NCBI RefSeq assembly: GCF_902498845.1
Contig: NZ_CABVLM010000008.1
Span: forward strand, 1 to 64,000
Source: Pseudoalteromonas rhizosphaerae
GTDB taxonomy: Bacteria > Pseudomonadota > Gammaproteobacteria > Enterobacterales > Alteromonadaceae
Length of the DNA stretch: 64,000 bases
Reading direction: 5' to 3'
In this document: positions 48,217 through 57,616 of the stretch, piece by piece
Position numbering within the stretch: position 1 is the first letter of the stretch
Layout: each line of letters starts with the position of its first letter
The notes under the pieces: generated by a model
Seen by the model: only the letters and a program-made list of their open reading frames with translations
What the model was told of the DNA's origin: nothing
Database searches by the model: none
Translations under genes and position numbers: made by a program

Positions 48217-48810
48217 TCATTTTTGAAAAATTGTTCGAAAAGTTAAGTTGATTCGAGGGTGTGCCAAACGTGTTTGTTTAGGAAGCCCATGTAGATATTG
48301 TTGCTGGCTAAGTCCATTCATAACCAAGCAACTCCCGCTGTGTAACGTAAGCGAAGTGACTTCCTTGGTTACTTTATGTTTTATTTTAAATACTCGTTCA
48401 GCCCCTAATGAAATCGATACAATAATAGGCTCATGGCCAAGTTCTGCTTCATCATCGGCGTGCCAGCCCATGCAATCATTCCCATCACGGTATAAGTTAA
48501 CTAATAAGGCATTAAATCCAACATCAAATTGTTTATTTAATCGTAGTCGCATGGCATCTAATACATCAGGCCATGGTTCAACATTTAATGTCGAACCGGA
48601 ATAACCGTAACGTACACCAGCATCAGCAATAAAACATTGCATACGTGGAATGGGATTCGTTTTCCCAAACACGGTCGTTTTTGGTTGCTGCCAAGTCAGT
48701 GAGTCGCGTAAATAGTAGAATAAATCGAGACTTTTTTGCGCACTTAACGCTTTTGCTTGGTAGTAAAAGCCATTTGGTAACATATGGGGGTTGGCCTTTT
48801 GCCGTTGCAT
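48217..48810 (-). CDS. AlkB-like 2-oxoglutarate/Fe(II) dioxygenase
   Basis: 197 residues. Metal ligands H-x-D are in GWHADDEAEL and the last His in YLHGLPKQ; the two Arg that bind 2-oxoglutarate are in HPRINLTFR. LVNLYRDGNDCMGWH is the AlkB-family signature, close to ALKBH2/AlkB2 types. It should repair alkylated bases by oxidative demethylation. Divergent from rlmG. Confidence 0.88.
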   Translation of the reverse strand: MQRQKANPHMLPNGFYYQAKALSAQKSLDLFYYLRDSLTWQQPKTTVFGKTNPIPRMQCFIADAGVRYGYSGSTLNVEPWPDVLDAMRLRLNKQFDVGFNALLVNLYRDGNDCMGWHADDEAELGHEPIIVSISLGAERVFKIKHKVTKEVTSLTLHSGSCLVMNGLSQQQYLHGLPKQTRLAHPRINLTFRTIFQK

Positions 48811-48852
48811 GTTAGAATTTACCTATCATTTGATTACTGATCACTAACTATT

Positions 48853-50001
48853 ATGACCACGCAAGCACAGTTCGGCGATAAAACATTTACTCTTGAACGT
48901 TTTCCATTGGATCAAAAAAACCGTAGCTTACAAGCTTGGGATTCAGCAGACGAGTACCTAATTGACTATGTTACTGAACATTATCCTGATTGTCGCTCTT
49001 TGCTGATTTTAAATGATAGTTTTGGAGCCTTGTCTTGTTATTTTAGTAAACAACAATTAACGGTTTGTTCAGTAAACGATTCTTATATTAGCCACCAAGC
49101 GGCGGCTTACAACTTAGCAGAAAATAAAATACCAACCACCGCATTTAGCCAGCTAGATAGCTTATCGGCTTTGCCTGAACACGTTGATTTAGTTATTTTA
49201 AAAGTGCCACGCACATTGGGCTTCTTGCAATATCAATTATCTGAGCTCAGCGAAGTACTCGCACCTGGCACTCCGGTTATTGGCGCAGCAAAAACCAAAG
49301 ATGTACATAATTCAACAATTAAAGCTTTCGAGCAATTTATTGGTGAAACTAAAACTAGTTTAGCAGTGAAAAAATCTCGCCTAATTATTAGCCAAGCGGA
49401 AGGTGGTTATAAAGCTGCTGATTTTCCTGTTAATTGGCCTCTTGAAGGCACTGATTTTACCATTAGTAATCACGCCAATGTGTTCTCGCGGGATTCTCTG
49501 GACATTGGTGCACGGTTCTTTTTTGACTTTTTACCGCAAACCAATAAAGCAAAAAGTATTATTGATCTAGGTTGCGGTAATGGTGTGGTGGGTTTGATGA
49601 CACTCGCACGCTGCCCTAACGCTGAAGTTACCTTTGTGGACGAATCATATATGGCGGTTGAATCAGCACGATTAACTGTAGAGCTCAATATGGAAGATAA
49701 GTTTGAGCAATGCCGCTTTATTGAAAATGATTGCTTAACGGGCTTTGAACGTGAAAGTGTCGATATAGTGTTATGTAATCCGCCTTTTCACCAAGCACAA
49801 GCCGTGACAGATCACATTGCATGGCAAATGTTTAAACAAGCCAAAGACACATTAAAAAATGGCGGAGAATTACGTATTATTGGTAACCGCCACCTGGACT
49901 ACCATGACAAACTAAAACGTATGTTTGGCAATTGTGAATTACTTGGTTCAAATAAAAAGTTTGTAGTATTAAGTGCCACTAAAAATAATGGAATGCTATA
50001 G
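48853..50001 (+). CDS. rlmG: 23S rRNA m2G1835 methyltransferase RlmG
   Basis: 382 residues with two MTase-like halves. The N-terminal half (LERFP...LQAWDSADEYLIDYV...LLILNDSFGALSC, NDSYIS) is degenerate. The C-terminal half has IIDLGCGNGVVGL (SAM loop) and LCNPPFHQ (catalytic NPPF). These words follow E. coli RlmG (YgjO) rather than RsmC. Confidence 0.92.
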   Translation: MTTQAQFGDKTFTLERFPLDQKNRSLQAWDSADEYLIDYVTEHYPDCRSLLILNDSFGALSCYFSKQQLTVCSVNDSYISHQAAAYNLAENKIPTTAFSQLDSLSALPEHVDLVILKVPRTLGFLQYQLSELSEVLAPGTPVIGAAKTKDVHNSTIKAFEQFIGETKTSLAVKKSRLIISQAEGGYKAADFPVNWPLEGTDFTISNHANVFSRDSLDIGARFFFDFLPQTNKAKSIIDLGCGNGVVGLMTLARCPNAEVTFVDESYMAVESARLTVELNMEDKFEQCRFIENDCLTGFERESVDIVLCNPPFHQAQAVTDHIAWQMFKQAKDTLKNGGELRIIGNRHLDYHDKLKRMFGNCELLGSNKKFVVLSATKNNGML

Positions 50002-50003
50002 CT

Positions 50004-50558
50004 ATGATGAAATATGTTTTACCTTGTTGTGCTTTATTATCACTGTCGGCTTGCAGTAGTCAGCCTAATCAATTGATCTTAAATCCGCTCTATCAAGGTG
50101 GCAAATTAAGCTCAATTAATCAAAGTTTAAGTACCAGTGTTATTGATCTTAGAGGTGACCCAGCAACATTAAAATTAATAACCTCAGACAAAACCCAAAC
50201 AATTGCCAGCCAAGGCCTTACTGAATCAATTAAAAGTGCCCTTGATAGCGCTCTTAGCCGAAACGGTGCAAGCATTTCAAATCTTGCGACTACTCGTTTT
50301 GAAGTTGATATTCATACACTGCAAGCCGTAGTAACTGAAAAAATGATGTCGCATACCAGCAATGCAAAGATTGAATTAGGTGTGCGTGTTATTCGCAGCG
50401 ATAGTAACTTCAGTAAAATTTACCGTGGTAATGCAAGCCTTGAAGGACCACTAGGTCACGATAGAGCAAAAATTGAAGGACAACTCAATAAGTTGACTGA
50501 GCAGTTAATTACCCGCATGGTATCAGACCCTGAATTACTCGCATTTTTAAAAGGTTAA
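50004..50558 (+). CDS. YajG-family lipoprotein
   Basis: 184 residues with a lipoprotein signal (lipobox LSAC). DLRGDP near residue 50 and a C-terminal GNASLEGPLGHDRAKIEGQLNKLTEQLITRMVSDPELLAFL match the YajG layout. 2 bp after rlmG and 2 bp before the cyclophilin, so a tight operon. In E. coli yajG sits beside ampG, as here. Confidence 0.8.
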   Translation: MMKYVLPCCALLSLSACSSQPNQLILNPLYQGGKLSSINQSLSTSVIDLRGDPATLKLITSDKTQTIASQGLTESIKSALDSALSRNGASISNLATTRFEVDIHTLQAVVTEKMMSHTSNAKIELGVRVIRSDSNFSKIYRGNASLEGPLGHDRAKIEGQLNKLTEQLITRMVSDPELLAFLKG

Positions 50559-50560
50559 CC

Positions 50561-51181
50561 ATGAAACGTCTATTTTTATTATTTATATTAGTGCAACTTA
50601 GCCAAACCGCAATGGCAGCGACCGAAGGACGCTTTGTGCAAAAAAACAATATGTTCCCACGAGTTGAAATAACCACCACAATGGGGAAAATCATAGTCGA
50701 GATGGATCGCTCAAAAGCCCCTATCACCGTCAATAATTTTTTAACTTACGTGATGGATGGCAGCTATAAAGGCACCGTATTTCATCGTGTTGAACGTGAT
50801 GTAGAAAACGACCGAGACTTTGTCATTCAAGGTGGTGGTTACGATAGAAATTACGACGGCGTTTATGAAGGCGATCCAATCTTTAATGAAAGCGGTAATG
50901 GTTCAAAAAACGATATGTATAGTATCGCCATGGCCTATCAAGATCGTCAACCTCATTCTGGTACTCGTCAGTTTTTCTTTAACATGGACAATAACGACCA
51001 CCTAAACCCAGGTAAAGACTGGGGCTTTGCCGTGTTCGGTATGGTAATGGAAGGCTACGAAACGCTTGATAAAATCATGCAAGTTGAAACGGGATTTAAT
51101 GAAAAAATTGGTTATGACTTTGTACCAAAAACCCCGGTTGTTATTTTAAATATAACTGTATTAGAGCCAACCCCACTATAA
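50561..51181 (+). CDS. Secreted cyclophilin-type peptidyl-prolyl isomerase
   Basis: 206 residues with a signal peptide (ends near AMAA). The catalytic Arg is in VFHRVERD, FVIQGGGYD forms the proline pocket, and QPHSGTRQFFFNMDNNDHLNPG is the PpiA/PpiB signature. Periplasmic by its signal. Gene three of the rlmG-yajG-ppi-ampG run. Confidence 0.88.
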   Translation: MKRLFLLFILVQLSQTAMAATEGRFVQKNNMFPRVEITTTMGKIIVEMDRSKAPITVNNFLTYVMDGSYKGTVFHRVERDVENDRDFVIQGGGYDRNYDGVYEGDPIFNESGNGSKNDMYSIAMAYQDRQPHSGTRQFFFNMDNNDHLNPGKDWGFAVFGMVMEGYETLDKIMQVETGFNEKIGYDFVPKTPVVILNITVLEPTPL

Positions 51182-51224
51182 CAATAAAAATAGCGGCCAA
51201 ACCGCTATTGCCAATGAAGGCGTT

Positions 51225-52604
51225 ATGACTAAAAGCTTGTCGGTATCAGAATATTTTTCGTACTTTAAAGATAAACGACTTATAAATGTGTTTATTTTTG
51301 GTATGAGCAGCGGTTTTCCTTGGGTCCTCATAGGCTCCGTGATGTCTGCGTGGCTAAAAGATGAAGGCCTCAGTCGCAGCATGATTGGCTTATTTGGTAT
51401 TGTATTTGGTGCTTACAGCATTAATTTTTTATGGTCACCCTTAGTCGATAGGATAAAGCTGCCGTTGCTATATAACTGGCTAGGCCAGCGCCGTAGTTGG
51501 ATACTATTTTGCCAATGCTTTATTTTGCTGGGAGTTATTTTACTGGCAGGATTAGATATCACCGCGCATTTAGCCATCGCAGCTGCGTTATGCTTATTAA
51601 TTGCTATCGCCTCAGCGACTCAAGATATTGCTATTGATGCTTTTCGTATCGATACCCTCAGTGAAAACGAAAGCCATAAAGCAACCGCAGCAGCAGCAAT
51701 GGCTACTTCTGGTTGGTGGAGCGGTTATGCACTGCTAGGTGCTATCCCGTTTTATATGGCAGATATGCCAAGTATTGACTGGCCACAAGTGTATTACTTT
51801 TTAGCTATTGTGATGTTATTACTTATGAGTTGTGTATTTTGGGCAAAAGAACCTGAATCTAACCGCGAAGTTGTTCATGCAGAACTAGAACGTATTTATC
51901 GGCAAAAGCTGGCGCTTGGTAAGCAAACACAATTAACTAAAGTTGCAGCATGGTTGGCTGTTACTGTACTTGATCCTTTTAAAACATTCTTCGCGCGTAA
52001 TGGCGTAAAGACTGCACTTGCGCTGCTCGCTTTTATCTTTTTATTTAAAATTGGTGAAGCATTTCTGGCCCGTATGTCGATTGTGTTTTATAAAGAAGTC
52101 GGCTTTTCAAACACTCAAATAGCAAACTATTCAAAGCTCGGCACGGGGCTTATCACCATTGTGTTCGCATTTTTAGGCAGTATTTTTAATCACAAGTACG
52201 GCATCGTTAAAGGTTTGTTTATTAGCGGTGTGGCAATGGCTGCTTCTAACTTAATGTTTTCTTGGATCGCTCTCGCAGGCCCGCAAGAACACTTGTACGC
52301 AATGGCAATTGTCGTCGATGGCTTTACTCAAGCATGGTCATTAGTTGCTATGGTAGCATTTATATCTATGCTATGTGATCGCGCTTTTAGCGCAACACAT
52401 TATGCTTTATTAGCGTCATTGGGAAATTTAGGACGAACCTTACTTTCAAGTTATAGCGGTGTGGTGATTGATGATTGGTTAGGTGGAAATTGGTCGTTAT
52501 TTTTTATTTTGACTGCCCTGATGGTAATACCATCACTAATATTCTTATATCTTATTCGGCATAAATTGTATGAATTAGAAAATAGTTATCACGGTAGGAA
52601 TTAA
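51225..52604 (+). CDS. ampG: AmpG-like muropeptide permease
   Basis: 459 residues, about 12-14 membrane spans, MFS fold. GMSSGFPWVLIGSVMSAWLKDEGLSRSMIGLFG and SATQDIAIDAFRIDTLSENE are AmpG hallmarks. It imports anhydro-muropeptides for cell-wall recycling and beta-lactamase induction. Confidence 0.9.
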   Translation: MTKSLSVSEYFSYFKDKRLINVFIFGMSSGFPWVLIGSVMSAWLKDEGLSRSMIGLFGIVFGAYSINFLWSPLVDRIKLPLLYNWLGQRRSWILFCQCFILLGVILLAGLDITAHLAIAAALCLLIAIASATQDIAIDAFRIDTLSENESHKATAAAAMATSGWWSGYALLGAIPFYMADMPSIDWPQVYYFLAIVMLLLMSCVFWAKEPESNREVVHAELERIYRQKLALGKQTQLTKVAAWLAVTVLDPFKTFFARNGVKTALALLAFIFLFKIGEAFLARMSIVFYKEVGFSNTQIANYSKLGTGLITIVFAFLGSIFNHKYGIVKGLFISGVAMAASNLMFSWIALAGPQEHLYAMAIVVDGFTQAWSLVAMVAFISMLCDRAFSATHYALLASLGNLGRTLLSSYSGVVIDDWLGGNWSLFFILTALMVIPSLIFLYLIRHKLYELENSYHGRN

Positions 52605-52670
52605 TAAGGGAAAGAAATCATTTCACATCAATGAGAGCGCTTCCCTGCGCTTACAAAAAGAAACTAAATA

Positions 52671-52910
52671 TTAGTCTTCTTTTAATAAGCCTAAACCTTC
52701 ATACGGGTCGACTTCTAATGCGTCACAATAACGTAAAAATTCAATTACGTCTAAACGGCGCTCTTGGTTTTCAATTTTGCCAATAAATGAATGTGGTGTA
52801 CCAAGTACTTGAGCAAGGCTACGCATTGTGTGACCTTTCTCGTGACGCTTAGTTTTAAGCCACTTGGTTAGTTTTGAGTTTTCTTCAGAAGAAACTGTTT
52901 TACCCATCAT
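52671..52910 (-). CDS. Small XRE-family DNA-binding protein
   Basis: About 79 residues from the ATG at 52910, which has AGGAG 9 bp before it; the first ATG at 52919 is too close to that site. Single HTH (LKTKRHEKGHTMRSLAQVLGTPHSFIGKIENQERRLDVIEFLRYCDALEVDP). Target unknown. Confidence 0.8.
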   Translation of the reverse strand: MMGKTVSSEENSKLTKWLKTKRHEKGHTMRSLAQVLGTPHSFIGKIENQERRLDVIEFLRYCDALEVDPYEGLGLLKED

Positions 52911-53230
52911 AAAAAACATCTCCTACTAGATGATTTAAAGTTAATTAATTAAGAGTGAAATTTGCCCGTCTCGCTCTTGGATACATTATATACTATTCAG
53001 ACTCATGTGAAATAACTAATTTCAGCCGAGTACCCATTTAAGGAATCAGCTATTATAGATGAGTAGCTTTATTGTTAAAGTCACAACAAAACGCGCGTTC
53101 TATAATTAGTTCCTTTTTAATGTAACAAATAATTAATTTAAATAAACCTTTTTTATGATTAATTATTTTTGACTTATAAATTAAACAGTTACATTATTAA
53201 CTGTCCCTTTATTGTTAGGAGCAAGCGTTT

Positions 53231-53407
53231 ATGTTCAGATTATTGTTTTTACTACCCATTATCCTCTGCTTAGTTTGGTACTTTTTTCTTAAATCAAATG
53301 GCGTACCGATCAAAAAAGGTAAGAAAGGCTTTATATATATTTTAGCGTTTTCTGCAATAGTGTTAGGTTTTTTTATTCTAATGCTCCAAGTCACTCACCC
53401 TACATAA
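53231..53407 (+). CDS. 58-residue membrane protein
   Basis: ATG at 53231, with TAGGAG about 8 bp before it. Two spans (about 2-20 and 34-53) are joined by a basic NGVPIKKGKKG loop. Family not recognised; clear ribosome site and composition argue that it is real. Confidence 0.55.
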   Translation: MFRLLFLLPIILCLVWYFFLKSNGVPIKKGKKGFIYILAFSAIVLGFFILMLQVTHPT

Positions 53408-53577
53408 ATGAGTGACTTAAGCTAAAGTAAGCCAATTTGACGTTCACTTAGCATCTATAAACAAAAAATAAGCGCTAAAGTCAGCAAGGTTACAAAGCTC
53501 AGATCAGCAACAACAGCATCAGTTAATGAAATAATAGCTACGAAGTAATTTTAGATAAGAAGATTTTTTAGGTAATA

Positions 53578-53601
53578 AAAAAGCCGCTAGTTGCGGCTTT
53601 A
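53578..53601 (-). terminator. Terminator of erpA
   Basis: AAAGCCGC pairs with GCGGCTTT with a leftward T-run, just beyond the erpA stop. Confidence 0.75.
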
Positions 53602-53611
53602 ATCAATTACT

Positions 53612-53950
53612 TTAAACGCTGAAACTAGCGCCACACCCGCAGGTGGTAGTTGCATTGGGGTTGGAAACAAAAAAGCGTGCGCCTTCAAGTCCTTCGGTGT
53701 AATCCACCTCACCATCAACTAAATATTGAATACTCATTGGGTCAACCACTAAGGTTACGCCATTTTTTACAATTTCTAAATCGCCTGGGTTTGCTTTTTC
53801 ATCAAAAGTAAAACCATATTGGAAACCTGAACAACCTCCGCCTGTTACATAAACACGCAGTTTTAGATCTGGATTTTCTTCTTCGTCGATTAACTGTTTA
53901 ACACGAACAGCAGCTGCATCGCTGAACTTAATGGGTAATTCTTCTGACAT
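53612..53950 (-). CDS. erpA: A-type iron-sulfur carrier ErpA
   Basis: 112 residues, with the three cluster Cys in [11 protein letters not shown] and CGCGASF. Length and sequence match E. coli ErpA, which delivers Fe-S clusters to apo-proteins. Confidence 0.93.
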   Translation of the reverse strand: MSEELPIKFSDAAAVRVKQLIDEEENPDLKLRVYVTGGGCSGFQYGFTFDEKANPGDLEIVKNGVTLVVDPMSIQYLVDGEVDYTEGLEGARFFVSNPNATTTCGCGASFSV

Positions 53951-54085
53951 ACCATAACCCTCTATACCTACATTGCTTTGATTATCTAATACCCGAGTGT
54001 TTTAATCAAGTATAGTAAACAACTACTAATTTCTTCTATAACTAGGTTGTCATCAGGAAAACCGATCCATCTTCAATAAGCTTGA

Positions 54086-55180
54086 TCAAAAGTCACTTCT
54101 AGAGCTGACAATTTCACCTCGCATGTAATAGTGCTTTTTATCTAGCGCATCTGAATTTGTACTTTCATCATAATCAGTTACTGCAAAGCTCTCAACATCT
54201 GCATCATGGATGCGCTGAACACCATCAGACTGGCTATAATGATATACACCACTTTTATCCTTAATATAATTTCGCTCAATTTCCTCGAAAGAGTCAGGAT
54301 CAAGCCCGTTTATTGCGCTCGTTTCATTTCCAGATAAATAATAAATATTACTTTTATCGCGAGCGAACTCATAGCTTGTAGTGAGTATTTCAAACGTCTG
54401 CAAGTCGGCCTCCGGTACAATAATATTTTCGCCATAAAAAATGTGGTTTTTATCTTTGGCATAACCGCTAAATAACGGTGTAAAAGAGTCGAAATCAACA
54501 GCTTTCAATATTTCATCATCATAGTAAACTGTATATTTCCCTTCTGTTTCTGAATAATTCCATTGTGGGAAGTTATCATCAAAATTTGAAAATGTTCGGG
54601 GATTTGCAGCTTCTATAATTTGATTTCTCAAGACCACTTGAGTGTCATTAAGCCAATATAATTTGTGACTGATTAATTGCCCTTTAATATTACGAGGGTC
54701 AACATCACAAACCCGCTTCCCAAAATAATAAAAACTATGATTGTCGCTGGCATATAGTGACGTTGAATGTTCATTTTCATAGTCTTTGCTATCATAAGTA
54801 ATGAAGCTATCAGGGTCTGCACCTGAAATCACTGTACCACTAAAATACACTGTATTATTAACAACAGCATAGCCACTATTTGGCACCCCTTTAATCATGT
54901 TAATAAACAAACTTGAATACCCAAAAACTACAAAAACAATGCAAACAACGACGGCACTTATTTTAGCTAATAAAAAACTGTTAATGCCTAAATAATTAAT
55001 ACCAAACAACCCAAATAAAATGAAGATGCCTACTGGGAAAAGCAAAAATAACATTACACTCAAAACTGCCGCTTTATTATCCACAGCTCCAGGAGCTGCA
55101 AGCATCATCGGTGACATCATCACCATTAAAGGCCAAGCCATTAATGCAAATGTAGTTATAATACTTAATAGTAGGTGCAT
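54086..55180 (-). CDS. Membrane-anchored DKNYY-repeat protein
   Basis: 364 residues. Three hydrophobic spans at the N-terminus (about 2-25, 38-62 and 70-92) are followed by DKNYY-type repeats (YAKDKNHIFYGENI, FARDKSNIYYLSG, YIKDKSGVYHYSQ). Related in repeat type to the 720-residue protein at 2058. Function unknown. Divergent from the channel gene. Confidence 0.78.
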   Translation of the reverse strand: MHLLLSIITTFALMAWPLMVMMSPMMLAAPGAVDNKAAVLSVMLFLLFPVGIFILFGLFGINYLGINSFLLAKISAVVVCIVFVVFGYSSLFINMIKGVPNSGYAVVNNTVYFSGTVISGADPDSFITYDSKDYENEHSTSLYASDNHSFYYFGKRVCDVDPRNIKGQLISHKLYWLNDTQVVLRNQIIEAANPRTFSNFDDNFPQWNYSETEGKYTVYYDDEILKAVDFDSFTPLFSGYAKDKNHIFYGENIIVPEADLQTFEILTTSYEFARDKSNIYYLSGNETSAINGLDPDSFEEIERNYIKDKSGVYHYSQSDGVQRIHDADVESFAVTDYDESTNSDALDKKHYYMRGEIVSSRSDF

Positions 55181-55343
55181 AAAACCCTTCCAAAATTGAA
55201 TATCCGTTTCTATGAGTTTGCAACTTACCCAAAGCCTTACTAAATATCAATTTGCTTTAAGTGAAATACCAGTAAAAATCTCAAGGACTTCCATTAACTA
55301 TTTTGATAAACTGCCCGCTGAAATAGGTGGCGAGGAAATATGC

Positions 55344-57026
55344 ATGTGGCTTGAAACGCTTAGGCGTCGCTTGGCAAAGCCAAAAACATCGGTGCAATTG
55401 TGCTTACTCGGCGTAAGTGCTGGACTCATTGCGGCGTTTTTGATCATTCTATTTCGCTTAACTATTCTATTTTTCCAAGGTTTGTTCCTTGAAAATCCTG
55501 ACGATTTTACTACCTTACCGCCTCTTGAGCGGGTTTTAATGCCTATTATTGCTGCCTTTTTAATTGCGCTATTTGCTGCTTTGACTGGTTTTAAACATTA
55601 TCGATTAGGTATTCCCTTTGTTATTCACCGTATTAAACGCCATTACGGGCAAATGCCGTTATACAACACGGTAAATCAATTTGTCGGTGGTGCACTGGCA
55701 TTGATCAGTGGTTTCTCGGTCGGCCGTGAAGGGCCGTCTGTACATATGGGCGCAACCGGTGCAAGTTTGCTGGCCGATAAATTACATTTGCCTCATAACG
55801 CCATGCGGACACTCAGCGGTTGCGGAGTTGCAGCTGGTATTGCCGCATCATTTAATACACCACTTGCAGCTGTTATTTTTGTGATGGAAGTGGTGCTTAG
55901 GGAATACAAAGTACATATATTTGTGCCAATAATGCTCGCTGCTGTCACTGGTGCACTGGCGACGCAGTTTGTATTTGGTGACGCATCAGAATTAGCACTG
56001 ATCACAGTGACGGCATTAAGTGGCTGGCACTATCCATTTTTAATCCTGTTTGGTATGGCTTTGGGCGCGGTTGCTTATGCTTTTAACCAAAATCTAATGT
56101 TGATCATTCGTACCTTCAAACCTTTGAGTATGTTTCCACGTTTATTGCTGGCAGGTCTGATTGCTGGCGGCATTGCTTATATGGTGCCACAAGCGATGGG
56201 TTCTGGTATGAGTGCAATAACTTTGGCCGTAGAAAGCCCTGATGATGTGCAACTATTAACCACTATTTTAATTGCTAAATTACTGGCGACATTATTTGCC
56301 ATTGGCTTGGGTATTCCCGGCGGGATCATTGGCCCAGTGATTGGTTTAGGCGTACTGATGGGCACTTTAATGGCCTTTTTTGCACAATTTATTAGTCCCG
56401 GCGTTGATATCTCTGGTACTTATAGTGTCTTAGGCATGGCAGGCTTATTAGCCGCCACCTTACATGCTCCACTGGCTGCTTTAACGACGGTAATGGAGTT
56501 AACCTCAAGTCCTGAAATAATCGTGCCGGCCATGTTAGTTATCTCAGCGGCATACGTCACCGCATTACAAGTATTTGGCAATCGGTCGATATTTTTACAG
56601 CAGCTCGACTTTCAAGGTTTAGCCTATCATGTCTCCCCTGCCACCGAAGCACTGCAAAAAGTCGGGGTAATGGACGAGATGGATGAAAACTTCAAACTAC
56701 TCTATTCAGATGATAAAGAACAAATAGAAAGCACCTTAAATGCTGTTGATAGCCAAACCCCGTTAATTGTTTATGATCCTGAAAATGGTTATCGCCTTGC
56801 AGAATATGATTTAAGTTTAATGTCAGATCAAAATATTTCGATTAACTACATCAGCTTGCAAGGGATCAGCAGTCAAGCTACTTTGGCCGATGTGTTTGAT
56901 GTATTAAAAGATAAGCGCAGCGGAGCTGTGTATATTTATAACTTACTCGATAATCAACAAATTATGGGAATAATGCGCTGGGATCAGATCCGCCACATTC
57001 TTACCATACGTAATAGCTTACTGTAA
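55344..57026 (+). CDS. ClC-family chloride channel or H+/Cl- antiporter with C-terminal CBS-like region
   Basis: About 560 residues from the ATG at 55344, which has GAGGA 8 bp before it; the frame is open to an ATG at 55212 with no good ribosome site. SVGREGPSVHMGATGASLL holds the gating Glu (GREGP). About 11 spans. From about residue 450 a soluble part with a degenerate CBS pair (TPLIVYDPENGYRLAE, DVFDVLKDKRSGAVYIY). Antiporter or channel not decided. Confidence 0.88.
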   Translation: MWLETLRRRLAKPKTSVQLCLLGVSAGLIAAFLIILFRLTILFFQGLFLENPDDFTTLPPLERVLMPIIAAFLIALFAALTGFKHYRLGIPFVIHRIKRHYGQMPLYNTVNQFVGGALALISGFSVGREGPSVHMGATGASLLADKLHLPHNAMRTLSGCGVAAGIAASFNTPLAAVIFVMEVVLREYKVHIFVPIMLAAVTGALATQFVFGDASELALITVTALSGWHYPFLILFGMALGAVAYAFNQNLMLIIRTFKPLSMFPRLLLAGLIAGGIAYMVPQAMGSGMSAITLAVESPDDVQLLTTILIAKLLATLFAIGLGIPGGIIGPVIGLGVLMGTLMAFFAQFISPGVDISGTYSVLGMAGLLAATLHAPLAALTTVMELTSSPEIIVPAMLVISAAYVTALQVFGNRSIFLQQLDFQGLAYHVSPATEALQKVGVMDEMDENFKLLYSDDKEQIESTLNAVDSQTPLIVYDPENGYRLAEYDLSLMSDQNISINYISLQGISSQATLADVFDVLKDKRSGAVYIYNLLDNQQIMGIMRWDQIRHILTIRNSLL

Positions 57027-57045
57027 CTAACAATAAGAGAACATT

Positions 57046-57480
57046 ATGAGCGCGCTACTGATCTATAAAGCCTTACATGTATTTTTTATGATTGCCTGGT
57101 TTGCTGGCATATTTTACTTACCCCGCCTCTTTGTTTATCACGCTATGAGCGAAGAAAAGTCCTGTAACTCCATGCTCAAAGTAATGGAGCGACGGTTACT
57201 GTATTTTGTGACGCCATTTGCAGTACTAACGGCGGTGTTTGGCGTGCTGACAATTGTTGAATATGGCCGCGACTGGTTTAAATACAGCATGTGGATGCAC
57301 TACAAACTAGTATTAGTGATCGTGCTATACATTTACCATGGCTATTGTTTTAAATTACTAGCGGACTTTAAACACGACCGTAATACTCGCAGCCACCGCT
57401 TTTATCGTATTTTTAACGAACTACCGGTATTAGTGCTATTAGTCATCGTATTTTTAGCTATAACTAAACCCAGCTTGTAA
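57046..57480 (+). CDS. hemJ: Protoporphyrinogen oxidase HemJ
   Basis: 144 residues, four spans. IYKALHVFFMIAWFAGIFYLPRLFVYH (with the conserved His) and MWMHYKLVLVIVLYIYHGYC are the HemJ/UPF0093 signature. Penultimate step of heme synthesis. 19 bp after the channel gene. Confidence 0.9.
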   Translation: MSALLIYKALHVFFMIAWFAGIFYLPRLFVYHAMSEEKSCNSMLKVMERRLLYFVTPFAVLTAVFGVLTIVEYGRDWFKYSMWMHYKLVLVIVLYIYHGYCFKLLADFKHDRNTRSHRFYRIFNELPVLVLLVIVFLAITKPSL

Positions 57481-57490
57481 AATTTGCTAT

Positions 57491-57544
57491 ATACCCAAAC
57501 CACTTCAAGATGCAGAAACTCGCTTCTTGAGGTGGTTTGGGTAT
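57491..57544. repeat. Short inverted-repeat element ATACCCAAACCAC
   Basis: ATACCCAAACCACTTCAAG pairs with CTTGAGGTGGTTTGGGTAT, with loop atgcagaaactcg. It equals the two ends of the 263-bp element at 62423 joined together. It lies between hemJ and pyrB, and TATAAT follows at 57542, which may be the pyrB -10. Confidence 0.75.
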
Positions 57545-57616
57545 AATATCGCGCGATTGCGTGCCCATCGATGATGGTTGATCGCGCCCCTTTTCAATGT
57601 GATAGGAACAGCCCCC

